A stretch of 64,000 bases of DNA, taken from the NCBI GenBank assembly GCA_030019205.1, contig JASEFH010000010.1:1-64000 (forward strand). The letters run 5' to 3'. The notes under the pieces are model-generated. The model was not told the origin of the DNA. It did not search any database and saw only the letters and a program-made list of their open reading frames with translations. Source of the DNA: Methanomicrobiales archaeon (GTDB taxonomy: Archaea > Halobacteriota > Methanomicrobia > Methanomicrobiales > JACTUA01). This document shows, in pieces, positions 17,421 through 26,683 of this stretch; position 1 is the first letter of the stretch; each line of letters opens with the position of its first letter. A program made the translations under genes and the position numbers.

Positions 17421-17675
17421 CTACCCCAGGGCCTTGTTGGTGACCATCCATGTGGTGCTGTTGGAGTAGCTCCATTTGATGATGTTCAGCTCCTCGCAGA
17501 CCTCCGCCAGAATCCCCATGTTAGTCCCCACCTCTTTGGGGGAGAGCCCCAGGTCCCGTGCGATATACTTGGACTTGAAGAAATGATTTCCCCGTTTCAG
17601 GCCCTGACTGAGGTAGTATACGATCTTCCTCTGGGTCTCGTTGTACTTCTCTCGGATTCTCCGGGTCGACGGCAC
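17421..17675 (-). CDS. winged-helix protein (DUF7123-like)
   Basis: An 84-residue winged-helix protein. The order is a helix NETQRKIVYYLSQGLKRGNH, then FFKSKYIARDLGLSPKEVGT (helix-turn-helix), then VCEELNIIKWSYSNSTTWMV (wing). This matches the small archaeal family annotated as DUF7123, common in haloarchaea and Methanomicrobiales. It is probably a DNA-binding regulator with unknown targets. The upstream AT-rich stretch (17697-17765) includes TATATATC-like boxes suited to its promoter. Confidence 0.75.
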   Translation of the reverse strand: MPSTRRIREKYNETQRKIVYYLSQGLKRGNHFFKSKYIARDLGLSPKEVGTNMGILAEVCEELNIIKWSYSNSTTWMVTNKALG

Positions 17676-17782
17676 GCAGCCCCACCTCGATTGTTGCTAA
17701 ATTCTATCCAGTTCGAATATATATATCTAGCGATATTATCGCAGCAAGACGCATTTACGTTTTCATTCGTTCTGCAAATCCA

Positions 17783-18562
17783 TTAGCCGGCCCGCCCGGG
17801 TGGCTGCTGCCGCCCGGGCCTGTACACCACGACCGTCACGTTATCCTGCGTGACTCCGAGGGCATTCTTCAGCAGGTCGTGCACGATGGCGGAGCAGTCG
17901 CCCCTCGACGCAGCCGACACGAGCACCGCATCCTCCACGTAATCGTGGATCCCGTCGCTGGTGAGAAGGAGAGTCCCTCCCGCGGCAAGGTCGACCTCGT
18001 AGAGATCCAGGCCGAAGTCCAGCCCGAGAGCACGGGTCACGATGTGCCGCAGGGGATGCCGCCTCGCCGTCTCCGGCGAAATCTCGCCGCGATCCACGAG
18101 CTCCCGCACGAGGGAGTGGTCCTTCGTCACAAACGCGATCCCCCTGCCGATCACGTAGGCGCGGGAATCCCCGGTATTGGCAATCACGGCGGTGCCCTCT
18201 CTCGCCAGGGCGGTGACGAGCGTCGTCCCCATGCCTTCCCGCCCGCTCGTGGCCTCTTCCAGGATCTTCCGGTGAGCCTCGCGGTAGGCTCCGGTGAGGA
18301 GCAAGCGGATGGCGGGTGCATCCATCCCCTCCTGATAGGAGTCTTCCATCACGGCGCGGACCACGTCCACCGCAATCCGCGCAGCCTCTTCTCCGGCGGA
18401 ATGCCCGCCCAGACCGTCGGCGACCGCGAGGAGCGAGGCATCCTTCAGGGAAAGAACGAGCATCGCGTCCTCGTTCTGCGGTCTTCCTCCCGCGTGGCTG
18501 CCCCCGCAGGCATGGTCGGTTGCGACGAAGCGGAACCTCTGCGTATGGATGCGGTGAACCAT
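17783..18562 (-). CDS. PP2C-family serine/threonine protein phosphatase
   Basis: A 259-residue PP2C phosphatase. The metal-binding and catalytic motifs are in order: GRPQNEDAMLV, VADGLGGHSAGEEAA, GMGTTLVTALA, ANTGDSRAYVI, LLTSDGIHDYV and QDNVTVVVY. All key aspartates are present, so the enzyme should be active with manganese or magnesium. It is a stand-alone phosphatase without membrane or sensor domains. It follows the DHH gene by 30 bases on the same strand; no protein kinase is seen in the window, so the substrate is unknown. Confidence 0.92.
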   Translation of the reverse strand: MVHRIHTQRFRFVATDHACGGSHAGGRPQNEDAMLVLSLKDASLLAVADGLGGHSAGEEAARIAVDVVRAVMEDSYQEGMDAPAIRLLLTGAYREAHRKILEEATSGREGMGTTLVTALAREGTAVIANTGDSRAYVIGRGIAFVTKDHSLVRELVDRGEISPETARRHPLRHIVTRALGLDFGLDLYEVDLAAGGTLLLTSDGIHDYVEDAVLVSAASRGDCSAIVHDLLKNALGVTQDNVTVVVYRPGRQQPPGRAG

Positions 18563-18592
18563 GGAACCCCCGACTCCGGGGATGCGATTCCC

Positions 18593-20434
18593 TCAGCTGC
18601 CGAGGGGGGCTTTCCCGATCTTCTCGATCAGCCCCTTCAGCACCGCATCCCGCATCCCTTCCACGAACTTGATGCTGCCAACCACCAGGTGACCCCCGCC
18701 GGAGACTCCCCCGCCCGAGATCTCGGTGCGGAGTTCGCGCACCATCTTCGGGATGTTCATCATCACACCCCGGGAGCGGAGCACGGCGAAGTCCGGCCCG
18801 AAACCGATGGTGACCACCGGCTCGCCGGCATGCTGCTGCACCAGGCGGTCGTGCACCTCGCCGGAAGTCTTCCCCGGCGGCGGGAAGGTGAACTTGTGCG
18901 CGTGGATCTCCACGTCCAGCAGGAAGAGACGGGCTCCATTCGGGAGCACCTCCGAACGGACATGAGGCATCGTGGCTTCCAGCTGATCCTCGATGGCGGC
19001 ATTCGCCGCGGCCGTGAGCAGCTCCACCAGTTTCCGATGCCGCAGGGTGTTGCCATTCAGGTTCAGGATGTCCTTTATCAGTTCCCGCCCGTCGTTGAAC
19101 CGCAGCCAGAATTGTTCGTAGTCGAGGGCGAGAGCGATATCCCTGCAGAGCTCCTCGGTGTACTCCTCCTCTACGAGGGCCAGGTACCATGCCCGCTCGG
19201 GAGCCTCGCTGCGATCGCCGACGGCGGCAACGGCCGGCAGATGGCGGATGAGAGGGTCCACCGCGGGATTGATCATGCGGGCGATCTCGGTGCCCAGCAT
19301 CCCCGAGGTGATGCCAAAATCCCCGCCGACATGGTAGGGGTTGACGTGCGCCTGCAGATACTGGTCGATCACGGCATCGGGATGGTGGTGGTCCACCACG
19401 ACCACGGGCAGCCCGTAGACCTGCGCAATCTTCAGGGAGGGTTCGTCCTCTTCGGTGGAGCCGTTGTCCGTGAGCAGGATCATCGGGAGTTTCTGGCCGA
19501 AGCGGGCGAAGTCCTTCAGGGCTCCGTCGAGGTCGCGGGTGATGTCCTCGATCTCGTAGAAGGGCGCTTTCGAGGGAGCCCGCCGGAACAGAAAATAATC
19601 CGAATCGAAGTCCCCGCCGCACTCGCGTATGAGCGCAACCACCGCCTGCTCGATGGCGACCGCCGAGCAGATCCCGTCGGCGTCGGCATGGTGGCGGAGG
19701 AGGATGGGCTGGGCCTCGAAGACCGCTTTGCGGATCAGTTTCGCCACCTTCCGCATCTGGGGACGGAGTCGATCCAGGATCTCGCTCTCGATCAAAAAGG
19801 GCATGTCCTGCGGTTCCGCCCGCCGATCGAGAGCCTGCTCAATCTGCTCTTTCAGGTTCCTGGCATCCTCCCCGGTGAGCGTGGACAGGGATGAGACCTC
19901 CACCTGCAGCTGGTTGTTCCGCTGCATCACCTCCCCGACGATAGACACCCCTTCGCCGAGCTGCACCTCCGGGTAAGCCCTGACACCGGCCTCGACGAAT
20001 GCGGCCGCATTCACCGTACCGTAGCCATCCACGAGGGTGAAGATGGTCGGTCCGCTGGTCTGCTTGATCTGGGCGACCTCCCCCTCGATGTAGACGGTCC
20101 GCCCGATCTTCTTCCCGAGCTCCGAGAGTTTCACGGGGGCGGAAGTCCGTTTGACCACCTCCACGCGGTACTCGGGGAGGATCACTTCCTCGAGGTCGAT
20201 GTTCCCGTTGCTGCGGATGGTGAGCACCTTCACGAGCACCTGATCCCTCTCGGCGTGCCGCGTCCTGACGTTGCTCTTGTGGATCAATCCCTTCGTGCGG
20301 TCGTTGAGCTGCACGAAGGTGCCGAAGTTTGCAAATCCCTGCACCCGTGCTACGTAGGTCTTGCCCACCTCCACATCCTCGAGCCCGCAGGCGGGGCAGA
20401 GGCGGTATACAATCGTATTCGTATCTTGCGCCAT
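18593..20434 (-). CDS. archaeal RecJ-like DHH phosphoesterase with S1 and OB domains
   Basis: A 613-residue protein of the archaea-specific RecJ-like group. A short zinc-type CPACG motif is at residues 13-17. An S1 domain covers about 22-85 (GKTYVARVQGFANFGTFVQL) and an OB/tRNA-anti domain about 112-185. The DHH domain follows, with HHADADG at 248-254 and the VVVDHHHPD motif near 345. A DHHA1-type C-terminus contains the glycine-rich motif SGGGVSGGGH. It is predicted to cleave single-stranded nucleic acid 5' to 3'; small phosphodiesters such as cyclic dinucleotides are a less likely substrate. The start at 20434 follows the upstream stop by two bases. Confidence 0.9.
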   Translation of the reverse strand: MAQDTNTIVYRLCPACGLEDVEVGKTYVARVQGFANFGTFVQLNDRTKGLIHKSNVRTRHAERDQVLVKVLTIRSNGNIDLEEVILPEYRVEVVKRTSAPVKLSELGKKIGRTVYIEGEVAQIKQTSGPTIFTLVDGYGTVNAAAFVEAGVRAYPEVQLGEGVSIVGEVMQRNNQLQVEVSSLSTLTGEDARNLKEQIEQALDRRAEPQDMPFLIESEILDRLRPQMRKVAKLIRKAVFEAQPILLRHHADADGICSAVAIEQAVVALIRECGGDFDSDYFLFRRAPSKAPFYEIEDITRDLDGALKDFARFGQKLPMILLTDNGSTEEDEPSLKIAQVYGLPVVVVDHHHPDAVIDQYLQAHVNPYHVGGDFGITSGMLGTEIARMINPAVDPLIRHLPAVAAVGDRSEAPERAWYLALVEEEYTEELCRDIALALDYEQFWLRFNDGRELIKDILNLNGNTLRHRKLVELLTAAANAAIEDQLEATMPHVRSEVLPNGARLFLLDVEIHAHKFTFPPPGKTSGEVHDRLVQQHAGEPVVTIGFGPDFAVLRSRGVMMNIPKMVRELRTEISGGGVSGGGHLVVGSIKFVEGMRDAVLKGLIEKIGKAPLGS

Positions 20435-20436
20435 GA

Positions 20437-21651
20437 TTACTGTTCTCCGCATTCCACAGGGACCACCTCTCGCTCTCCCGAGAGCTGCAGCAGCCTGCAC
20501 TCGCCATCCCGCCGCCCCTTGGCAATGATGACATCCCCGCCCTCCAGCCTCGTCCGCTTGCCGGGGCGGTAGGTCCAGCGGTCCCCTCTCTTGATGGCAA
20601 GGACCACCATTCCCGTGACTGTCCCGAGGGATGCCTCCTGGAGGGTTCTCCCCGCCAGCAGAGAATCCGCCCGGATCTCCACGCGGGAGATGATCTCGTC
20701 GGACTCCCGCACGATCTTCCGGAAGAGCGGAGGTATCTCGATGTCCCGCAGGATCACATCGGCGATGGCATGTGCAGCATCGCCAATCGCCTCGGCAAAC
20801 GAGGTCATGTAGAGGAGCCCGCGCAGATATTCCACGTCTGCTATCCTCCTCGCGGACTCCAGCACCCAGAGATCCAGCTGGTAGCGCATCCCGTGCATCC
20901 TGTCGGCGAGTGTGGCGACCTCGTTTGCCACCTCCTTGCTGTTGAACAGGAGGGAGGTATAGGCAAGACCGACGGCAAGCTCGCTCAGGTTCTTCATCTC
21001 CACGATGAGCCGCACCGCCCGATCGAGGTCGTCGACATCGCCCGTGCTTTCGCGTTCGCGCCAGGCGTCCATTGCACCGCCGGCCATCTCGTGCAGAAGC
21101 GCCACTCCGCCTTCCAGACCCTTGGCGATGAGGATGTCGCCGCCGCAGATCTCCGAATTCTTGTCGGGGTCGAAGAACCAGCCGTATCCCCTGCGGATGG
21201 CGATCACGCGCATTCCGGTGCGGCTCTGGAGCCTGAGTTCGCCCAGGGTATGCCTGTCGAGGGCGCTCCCCGGGTTGACGATGACGCGGATGGTCACCTC
21301 CTCCGCCTCGGGGAGCGCCTGCTTGATCTTGGCGGGGAACCGGATATCACGGAGCACGATCTGGGCGATCTGAGATGCCGAGTTGGAGATCCGCTCGGCA
21401 GCCTCGGCGACCTGCAGCATCCCACTCATCCACTCCGCCTCCTCGAGGCGCCGGGCGCCCAGGATGCTCGTGATCCGGGCCTGGTACACCATCTCGTTCA
21501 TCGACTCCTCGAGGTGCACCACCTCCCGGGCTATCTCTTTGTTCTCGAACAGTATCGCAGAATAAGAGAGATCGACCATCAATTCCGAGATGTCTTTCAT
21601 CTCGATCAGAACATCTTTGAAGCTTCGGGGTTGATAATCGCGTTCCACCAT
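20437..21651 (-). CDS. tandem PhoU / TrkA-C (RCK_C) regulatory protein
   Basis: A soluble protein of about 404 residues built from two copies of a PhoU-like helical domain followed by a TrkA-C domain: PhoU 10-105, TrkA-C 115-195, PhoU 210-300, TrkA-C 310-390. The TrkA-C copies show LGELRLQSRTGMRVIAIRRG and LQEASLGTVTGMVVLAIKRG, and each ends in GGDxxIAKG. TrkA-C domains bind small ligands (cyclic di-AMP in some families) and usually gate cation transporters. No channel is encoded beside it, so its transporter partner must act in trans. I use ATG 21651, placed about 50 bases after a TATA-like CTAATATAG. Confidence 0.88.
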   Translation of the reverse strand: MVERDYQPRSFKDVLIEMKDISELMVDLSYSAILFENKEIAREVVHLEESMNEMVYQARITSILGARRLEEAEWMSGMLQVAEAAERISNSASQIAQIVLRDIRFPAKIKQALPEAEEVTIRVIVNPGSALDRHTLGELRLQSRTGMRVIAIRRGYGWFFDPDKNSEICGGDILIAKGLEGGVALLHEMAGGAMDAWRERESTGDVDDLDRAVRLIVEMKNLSELAVGLAYTSLLFNSKEVANEVATLADRMHGMRYQLDLWVLESARRIADVEYLRGLLYMTSFAEAIGDAAHAIADVILRDIEIPPLFRKIVRESDEIISRVEIRADSLLAGRTLQEASLGTVTGMVVLAIKRGDRWTYRPGKRTRLEGGDVIIAKGRRDGECRLLQLSGEREVVPVECGEQ

Positions 21652-21699
21652 AGGTCGCTTTTCACTTCGTCTCACATACGTATGACCATGTAACACTAT

Positions 21700-22720
21700 A
21701 TTAGTTTATGTTCAGGCACGGAGAACGCCCTGGCCGCAGGGATACCCGCATGAATGCGGTCGATGTCAGGCTCTTACCGCCGCCGATCGAGGGGCTCATC
21801 CTCCTGCCGCTGTTCCCAGGCCGGTTTACCGCTCGGGAGACTGTGGACGATGAAGGACCGCCAGCCCGGCGGTTCACCGTGAATTCATCCTCCAACACGC
21901 ACGGATCCGCGGACGATCCGAGGAGGATCGGTCATGCCTTCTTTACCGGGATCCGATGCGACCCGGGCATAGAGGTTGCATGACCGAACGGTGCGATCTG
22001 AAACGGTTTCGGCCGGGTATCCCGGAGAGGGGGCAAACCGCGGTTCAGGCCACCGTGTGAAAGAAGGCCCATGGAGGCTTCATCCCGAGGGGATGGGGGG
22101 ACAGGGGAGAGATCCCCGCGGGATCCGAATGCAGCCTCGGTGAAGCCGGCGGGGGGAGGGGCCCTTCCCTTCCAGCAGGATTCCCCTTCCTTCGTGCGGC
22201 AGGCTCTGGGAGGGGAGACCGCAGGCTATCACCGCAGATGGATGAAACGATGTTTGCAACAGGATCGAGCCCGGGCCTTCGGGATTGGCGAAGCTCGCGG
22301 CGGAGTATACGGATCCCGTCGTGCACGACAGGGACAGGGCGGGTGGCATTGCCCGGATCCTCCTTCCCGTGCATCGTATCGGGGGTTGCGCACCCCGCCA
22401 CTCCGCGATACCCTCTCCCCCTGTGACAGCGATACGGCCTGTGCCGGGATACTCTCTCCTGTATTCCGTGGCCGAAGGGCGGACAACACCTGCCCATCCT
22501 CCCGCCGCGCTGATCGAAGAGACGGGGGGTGCGAGACTCGAAGAAGTTCTGCCGGTGATGCGGGCATTCCCGGAGCCTTCCGGGATCCGGTTATTCGTGG
22601 AGCGGGGAGTCTCGCCCTGTCCGGAGAACGATGAGCGATGCGGGTACCCCTGCCGAAGACGAAAAAAGGGGGCAGGGCCATGCAGCGATTCTCAGATATC
22701 CTGGGATATCCTGTATTCCG
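21700..22720. other. gene-free spacer
   Basis: About 1 kb with no convincing gene. The minus-strand promoter of the PhoU/TrkA-C operon lies at its left end (TATATTAG, about 21698-21705). A degenerate repeat core CGTGCGGCAGG lies at 22193-22203, preceded by CCCCTTCCTT. The remaining frames are low-complexity and unsupported by ribosome binding sites. Confidence 0.55.
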
Positions 22721-23593
22721 TCACGTGCAGTGGGGCACCCCCAGCTCGCCTTCGTTGTAGTCGTTGATCAGGTCCGCCAGCTCGATGAACCTCTGCCGGA
22801 CCGCACTGTTCCCCTTCAGCTGAGCAATCTGCGAAGGGGTGTACGTGTTGAACAGAACTGCCGCATCTTCCATCGCATCCTCCACAGCCGGCGGGAGATG
22901 CGCACCGCTCAGGACGTTCAACTGGGCGGCGATGAACTGGAACGAGAGGATGTAGTACGCGTTGCCCCGGGGTTCGGTCCACAGCACCTCATAGAAACTC
23001 TGGCCGCTCTCGTAGAACAGGGTATCCTCTCCAATGGATGCCCAGGTGCTGTCGTAGGGTGCCGGGCCGTATACAGAGTGCGTCTTCCAGTATCCGGGTG
23101 TCCGCGTGCATCCCAGGGGTTCGTTGCAGAAACTTCTCCAGATCGACTTGTGGCATGCATCGCCGCACGGGTCAGGGTTGCAGCCGCAGCACAGGTACGC
23201 TGCATGGTAGCCGTAATTGGGCAGGAGTGGAAAAGTCAGCACCCAGCCATTCTGCTGGACTTCGCGGATGTGGTATTCGACAGAGTCCTGAGTGCAGTCG
23301 AACTGGATCAGGTAATTGCCAGTCTCGTTCGTGATGTCGTAGGGCTCATTCTCATCCCACATCCCGTTCTTGTTCAGGTCGATGTAGATCTTCCAGCCCT
23401 CGAGCCCGGTGCAGGTCTCGCGGGAACAGCAGGTTCCTGCCTCGCAGTAGCCATACTTTGCACCCTTCACGGTGCACTTGCAGCCGTCGGACGGTGTGCA
23501 TACAGAATCGCCGGCACTGGCGACCCCGACAAACGCCACGGCAACCAGCAAGACCATTGCGAGAATGGTGCCTGCTCTCATCAGCATCTTCAT
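22721..23593 (-). CDS. secreted cysteine-rich protein with SdrD-like and GYWKTH motifs
   Basis: A 290-residue exported protein. Residues 1-27 are a signal peptide (ILAMVLLVAVAFVGVASAG). There are 16 cysteines in the mature part, many in clusters (CKC, TCC, LCCGC, PCGDAC). An SdrD-B-like segment GWKIYIDLNKNGMWDENEPY suggests a calcium-binding beta-sandwich. It is followed by CTRTPGYWKTHS, a motif found in many archaeal and bacterial surface proteins. The C-terminal 100 residues are helical. A GAGGTGA site precedes the ATG by nine bases. It is flanked on both sides by about 1 kb of gene-free DNA, so it is probably monocistronic. Extracellular or cell-surface adhesion is a guess. Confidence 0.8.
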   Translation of the reverse strand: MKMLMRAGTILAMVLLVAVAFVGVASAGDSVCTPSDGCKCTVKGAKYGYCEAGTCCSRETCTGLEGWKIYIDLNKNGMWDENEPYDITNETGNYLIQFDCTQDSVEYHIREVQQNGWVLTFPLLPNYGYHAAYLCCGCNPDPCGDACHKSIWRSFCNEPLGCTRTPGYWKTHSVYGPAPYDSTWASIGEDTLFYESGQSFYEVLWTEPRGNAYYILSFQFIAAQLNVLSGAHLPPAVEDAMEDAAVLFNTYTPSQIAQLKGNSAVRQRFIELADLINDYNEGELGVPHCT

Positions 23594-24512
23594 AGCGTTG
23601 TTCTCACCTCAACCAGATGGAGTATTCCCTGCCTAGCGAACCTAAGCGGGGGCACGGGGATATACATTGCTTTAACTATTTAATCCTTATTACCGACTAA
23701 AAAGTTTAAAATCCATCAGCCTGTATCAAGATTATAAGATAAAATTAATATATAAAACTTGGTTGAACCTGAATCAATGATAATTATGTTGATTCCGTAT
23801 TTACATCGCCCAATAGGGAGATCCATGCAGACACCACCGGAATAATGTTTTGCGGTCCCAAAGCGCACCGCATTCGTTCAGACCTGAGGCATGGATACTG
23901 CGGGGATTTCACCCGATTCCGCCTTACATCCCCGAAACGATCCCCGCATATCTGTCTTTGTCGCAGTGCAATCCTGCCCTCCCCATCCGGTCGGACTGGG
24001 TTCATGCGGGTATGCGCACATCGGATTTCCAGCACCTGCCATCAGCAGAGACCGGCAGAACCCGGCTCTGGTGCATGCAAGGGGCTTCAGAACTCATTTT
24101 CTTCCTGTTCTGCAGCCCTGAAGTATCCATCTCGCTGCTCAGGGCACGACTTTCCAGGGAGTGCTCGCGGCTGAAGGGGAATGAGCGCGCAGGAAGACAT
24201 GTGCCGATCTGTCAGACCGATTATGCCTTCGTCTCTCCCCCTCTCGAACGGCCGGAATCCACGGCATGGATGCACAACTGCTCGCACGGGACCTGATCGC
24301 CTGCGCATCGGATGCACCATCGGATCTCTCTCATCCCGGAGTACATCCGCCTCTTTTCGGTCGGCGAGCCTGTCCGCAGCCTTTGCCTGCAGTCTCGACT
24401 CGTGCGAAGGTAACAAATACCGGCAACTCCTCCGCTTCCTCGAACTGTGCGATCGGAGCCCGCCTTTCCTCGGGATAAAATCGCAATTTCGGGACAGAGG
24501 ACCGGACAGGAA
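23594..24512. other. AT-rich promoter region, then gene-free spacer
   Basis: The first 200 bases (23640-23830) are strongly AT-rich with several TTTAAA and TATAAA-like words, suitable for the promoter of the cysteine-rich protein. The rest is GC-rich and holds no convincing gene. Confidence 0.5.
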
Positions 24513-25721
24513 TCAGCCGAGCACAATGGCGATCATCGTCGTCAATACCAGCGCTCCAATCACATCAATCGTGGTTGTGATGATCGGTATCCCGAAACTG
24601 TCCGGATCCAGATCGTGCAGGAAGGAGAGGCTGGCAACCAGGTAAGCGATGGCACTTGTCAGGGCCATGACTGCCACTCCCGCGGACATGCTGATCCCCA
24701 CCAGCAGGAGCGCGCCGGGCGATCCCATCCCAAACACCCCGGCAGCGATGTGGACGGTGAATCCGAGGAACGGGAGCAGTACGACCGCGTACAGAAAAGT
24801 GAGGGAGAAGTAAGGAAGAGAGTCCCGCCCCGGCAGGTATGTCGGAGAGATTGTCCCCATGTGGAGTCCCGTCGCGAGCCGCGAACTCATGATGCCTCCA
24901 ATCGAACCGCAGACCCCCATGAAAGGCGGGATAAGGATGAGCAGCGCTGCAGAGGTGGTCAGCTGCTCCGCCTCCGTGCTGTAGACAGCACCCGCGATGA
25001 TGCCAAGGAAGGCGAGCAGGGGTAAGAGCATGAGACTTTCCCGAAAGATCGAGCGGATGCGGTCTGTTGTCCGCGAAGTGTAGGCCACGAGGAGAATGGC
25101 CAGTATGAGAATGGCAATTCCGCAGGCGACCCGGATCTCCATTGGAATCCGGAGAACGCCGAGTGCGGTGATGAGCAGGATCGGAACCGTCACCAGATCC
25201 CCGATCGCTGTCACCGATGGAGCCCCGATCATGTCCAGATCGAGACCATACCAGTAGCTGGCGGCGGATATGACCAGGGTGAACAGGATCAGGAGAGATC
25301 CTGACAGGATCCCGCTGAAGACGGATATCAGCGTGAAATCCAGGGGAGTGAGACCGTGGATCCCCATGAGTCCGGCCGTTCCACTCGCCATGAGTCCGAG
25401 AAGAAGGGAGATGACCAGGGTGATGATGATGGCTGCCCGAATATTGTCCCCCAGCACACTCTCTTCTGCAAGTTTGATTTCAAACTCGCCAAGGTGCATG
25501 GACGATGCCAGGCGGGAGACGAGTGCGCCGGATATATTCCCCCGCATGTCTATCGATGGCGGCACCAGCAGCAGCAGGCCGGGGAGCATCGCGATGAGCT
25601 CGTTGACGGAACCTAGGGATATTCCTGCACCGATTTCGGCCAGGGAAGCGATCAGAAGTGCGATCAGCCCGGTAAGAAGATATCCGATGCGGCGGCCTAT
25701 GCCCTCGATCATCGGAATCAC
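24513..25721 (-). CDS. MgtE/SLC41-type divalent cation transporter
   Basis: A 402-residue integral membrane protein with about ten hydrophobic helices in two homologous halves. Each half carries the MgtE-type signature: LPGLLLLVPPSIDMRGNISG with a following SRLASSMHLG, and ILIPPFMGVCGSIGGIMSSR with ATGLHMGT. Bacterial MgtE has one such membrane domain and works as a dimer; this tandem form resembles eukaryotic SLC41. It lacks the cytoplasmic N and CBS domains, so it is not gated in the MgtE way. Magnesium is the likely ion. The start codon is GTG 25721 (ATG 25712 is possible). It lies 14 bases after the RNase Z gene. Confidence 0.87.
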   Translation of the reverse strand: MIPMIEGIGRRIGYLLTGLIALLIASLAEIGAGISLGSVNELIAMLPGLLLLVPPSIDMRGNISGALVSRLASSMHLGEFEIKLAEESVLGDNIRAAIIITLVISLLLGLMASGTAGLMGIHGLTPLDFTLISVFSGILSGSLLILFTLVISAASYWYGLDLDMIGAPSVTAIGDLVTVPILLITALGVLRIPMEIRVACGIAILILAILLVAYTSRTTDRIRSIFRESLMLLPLLAFLGIIAGAVYSTEAEQLTTSAALLILIPPFMGVCGSIGGIMSSRLATGLHMGTISPTYLPGRDSLPYFSLTFLYAVVLLPFLGFTVHIAAGVFGMGSPGALLLVGISMSAGVAVMALTSAIAYLVASLSFLHDLDPDSFGIPIITTTIDVIGALVLTTMIAIVLG

Positions 25722-25735
25722 TCTCGCCTGCCATA

Positions 25736-26683
25736 TCAGCTCCTGAAGGATATCTCCAGCACGGTCAGATCGGGCGGCGCGATCACTTCCCCGTCGAACT
25801 TCTTGCGCGCATCGCGGATGTGGGTTGCCGGATTCGTGTACCGGGAGCTGATGTGCACGAGCGCAAGCCTCTGCACGTTCAGATGCGCCGCCGCCTCCCC
25901 GGCCTCGCCAGCGGTGGAGTGGAATACCTCGATCGCCCGCTCCCGCTCGGCATCGTCGAACGTGGCGTCGTGGATGAGGAGATCCGCCCCCCGTCCCACC
26001 GTCTCGATGCTGTGGTGTATGGGCCGCGTGTCGCCCGTATAGATCAGCTTCCTCCCCGGGCGGGGAGGCCCCAGGACATCGTCGGGATGGATCTCTCTCT
26101 CCCTGCCGTCCTGCACGATCGTGACCGTCTCCCCCCGCTGGAGCCGCCCGAAGAGCGGTCCCGGAGGCACTCCCAGTTCGATCGCGCGCTCCCGGTTGAA
26201 CCTCCCGGGGCGGTCGTCTTCTGCGAGGATGTAGCCGAGGCCCGGCATGCCGTGCTGGATTCCGAACGCGGTGACGGAGAACCCCTCGAACGGGACCGTG
26301 GATCCGGGAGTCAGCTCCTGCGCAAGGAGGGGGAAGCCCAGCTTGGACCTTCCGATCTGCCGCACCAGCCCCGCGAACTCGTGCACGCCCTCCGGCCCGT
26401 AAACGGTGAGCGGCTCCGTCCTGCCCATGAACGAGAGCGTCTCCGTGAGGCCGAAGATCCCCAGGAAATGGTCCGCATGCCAGTGCGTGACGAAGATGCC
26501 GTCCACTGAAAACCCGCTGCGGGCCCGCATCATCTGCTGCTGCGCCCCTTCCCCGCAGTCGAAGAGGAGGGTGACAGAGCCCCGCCGCACCATGATGCAG
26601 GGCGGGTTCTTGTAGGGGGTGGGGAGTGCCCCCGCCGTCCCCAGGAAGTAGACGTGCAGCGTCTCGCCGGCTATACGAACCAC
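25736..26683 (-). CDS. rnz: ribonuclease Z
   Basis: A 315-residue metallo-beta-lactamase-fold endonuclease that removes the 3' trailer from tRNA precursors. It shows LHVYFLGTAGALPT, the zinc motif THWHADHFLG, then YTGDTRP and a final HISSRYT, all typical of short-form RNase Z. No ATG lies at the expected position; the best start is GTG at 26683, giving the family length. That codon lies inside the end of the upstream isomerase gene (13-base overlap), and the GGAGG of that gene's last codons lies next to it. Longer in-frame extensions are in the isomerase shadow. Confidence 0.93.
   Translation of the reverse strand: MVRIAGETLHVYFLGTAGALPTPYKNPPCIMVRRGSVTLLFDCGEGAQQQMMRARSGFSVDGIFVTHWHADHFLGIFGLTETLSFMGRTEPLTVYGPEGVHEFAGLVRQIGRSKLGFPLLAQELTPGSTVPFEGFSVTAFGIQHGMPGLGYILAEDDRPGRFNRERAIELGVPPGPLFGRLQRGETVTIVQDGREREIHPDDVLGPPRPGRKLIYTGDTRPIHHSIETVGRGADLLIHDATFDDAERERAIEVFHSTAGEAGEAAAHLNVQRLALVHISSRYTNPATHIRDARKKFDGEVIAPPDLTVLEISFRS

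Noticed and set aside
18593-20434. Assigning the DHH protein as a dedicated cyclic di-AMP phosphodiesterase
   Set aside because: The CPACG, S1 and OB domains fit the archaeal RecJ-like nuclease group better; the cyclic dinucleotide role is kept only as a question.
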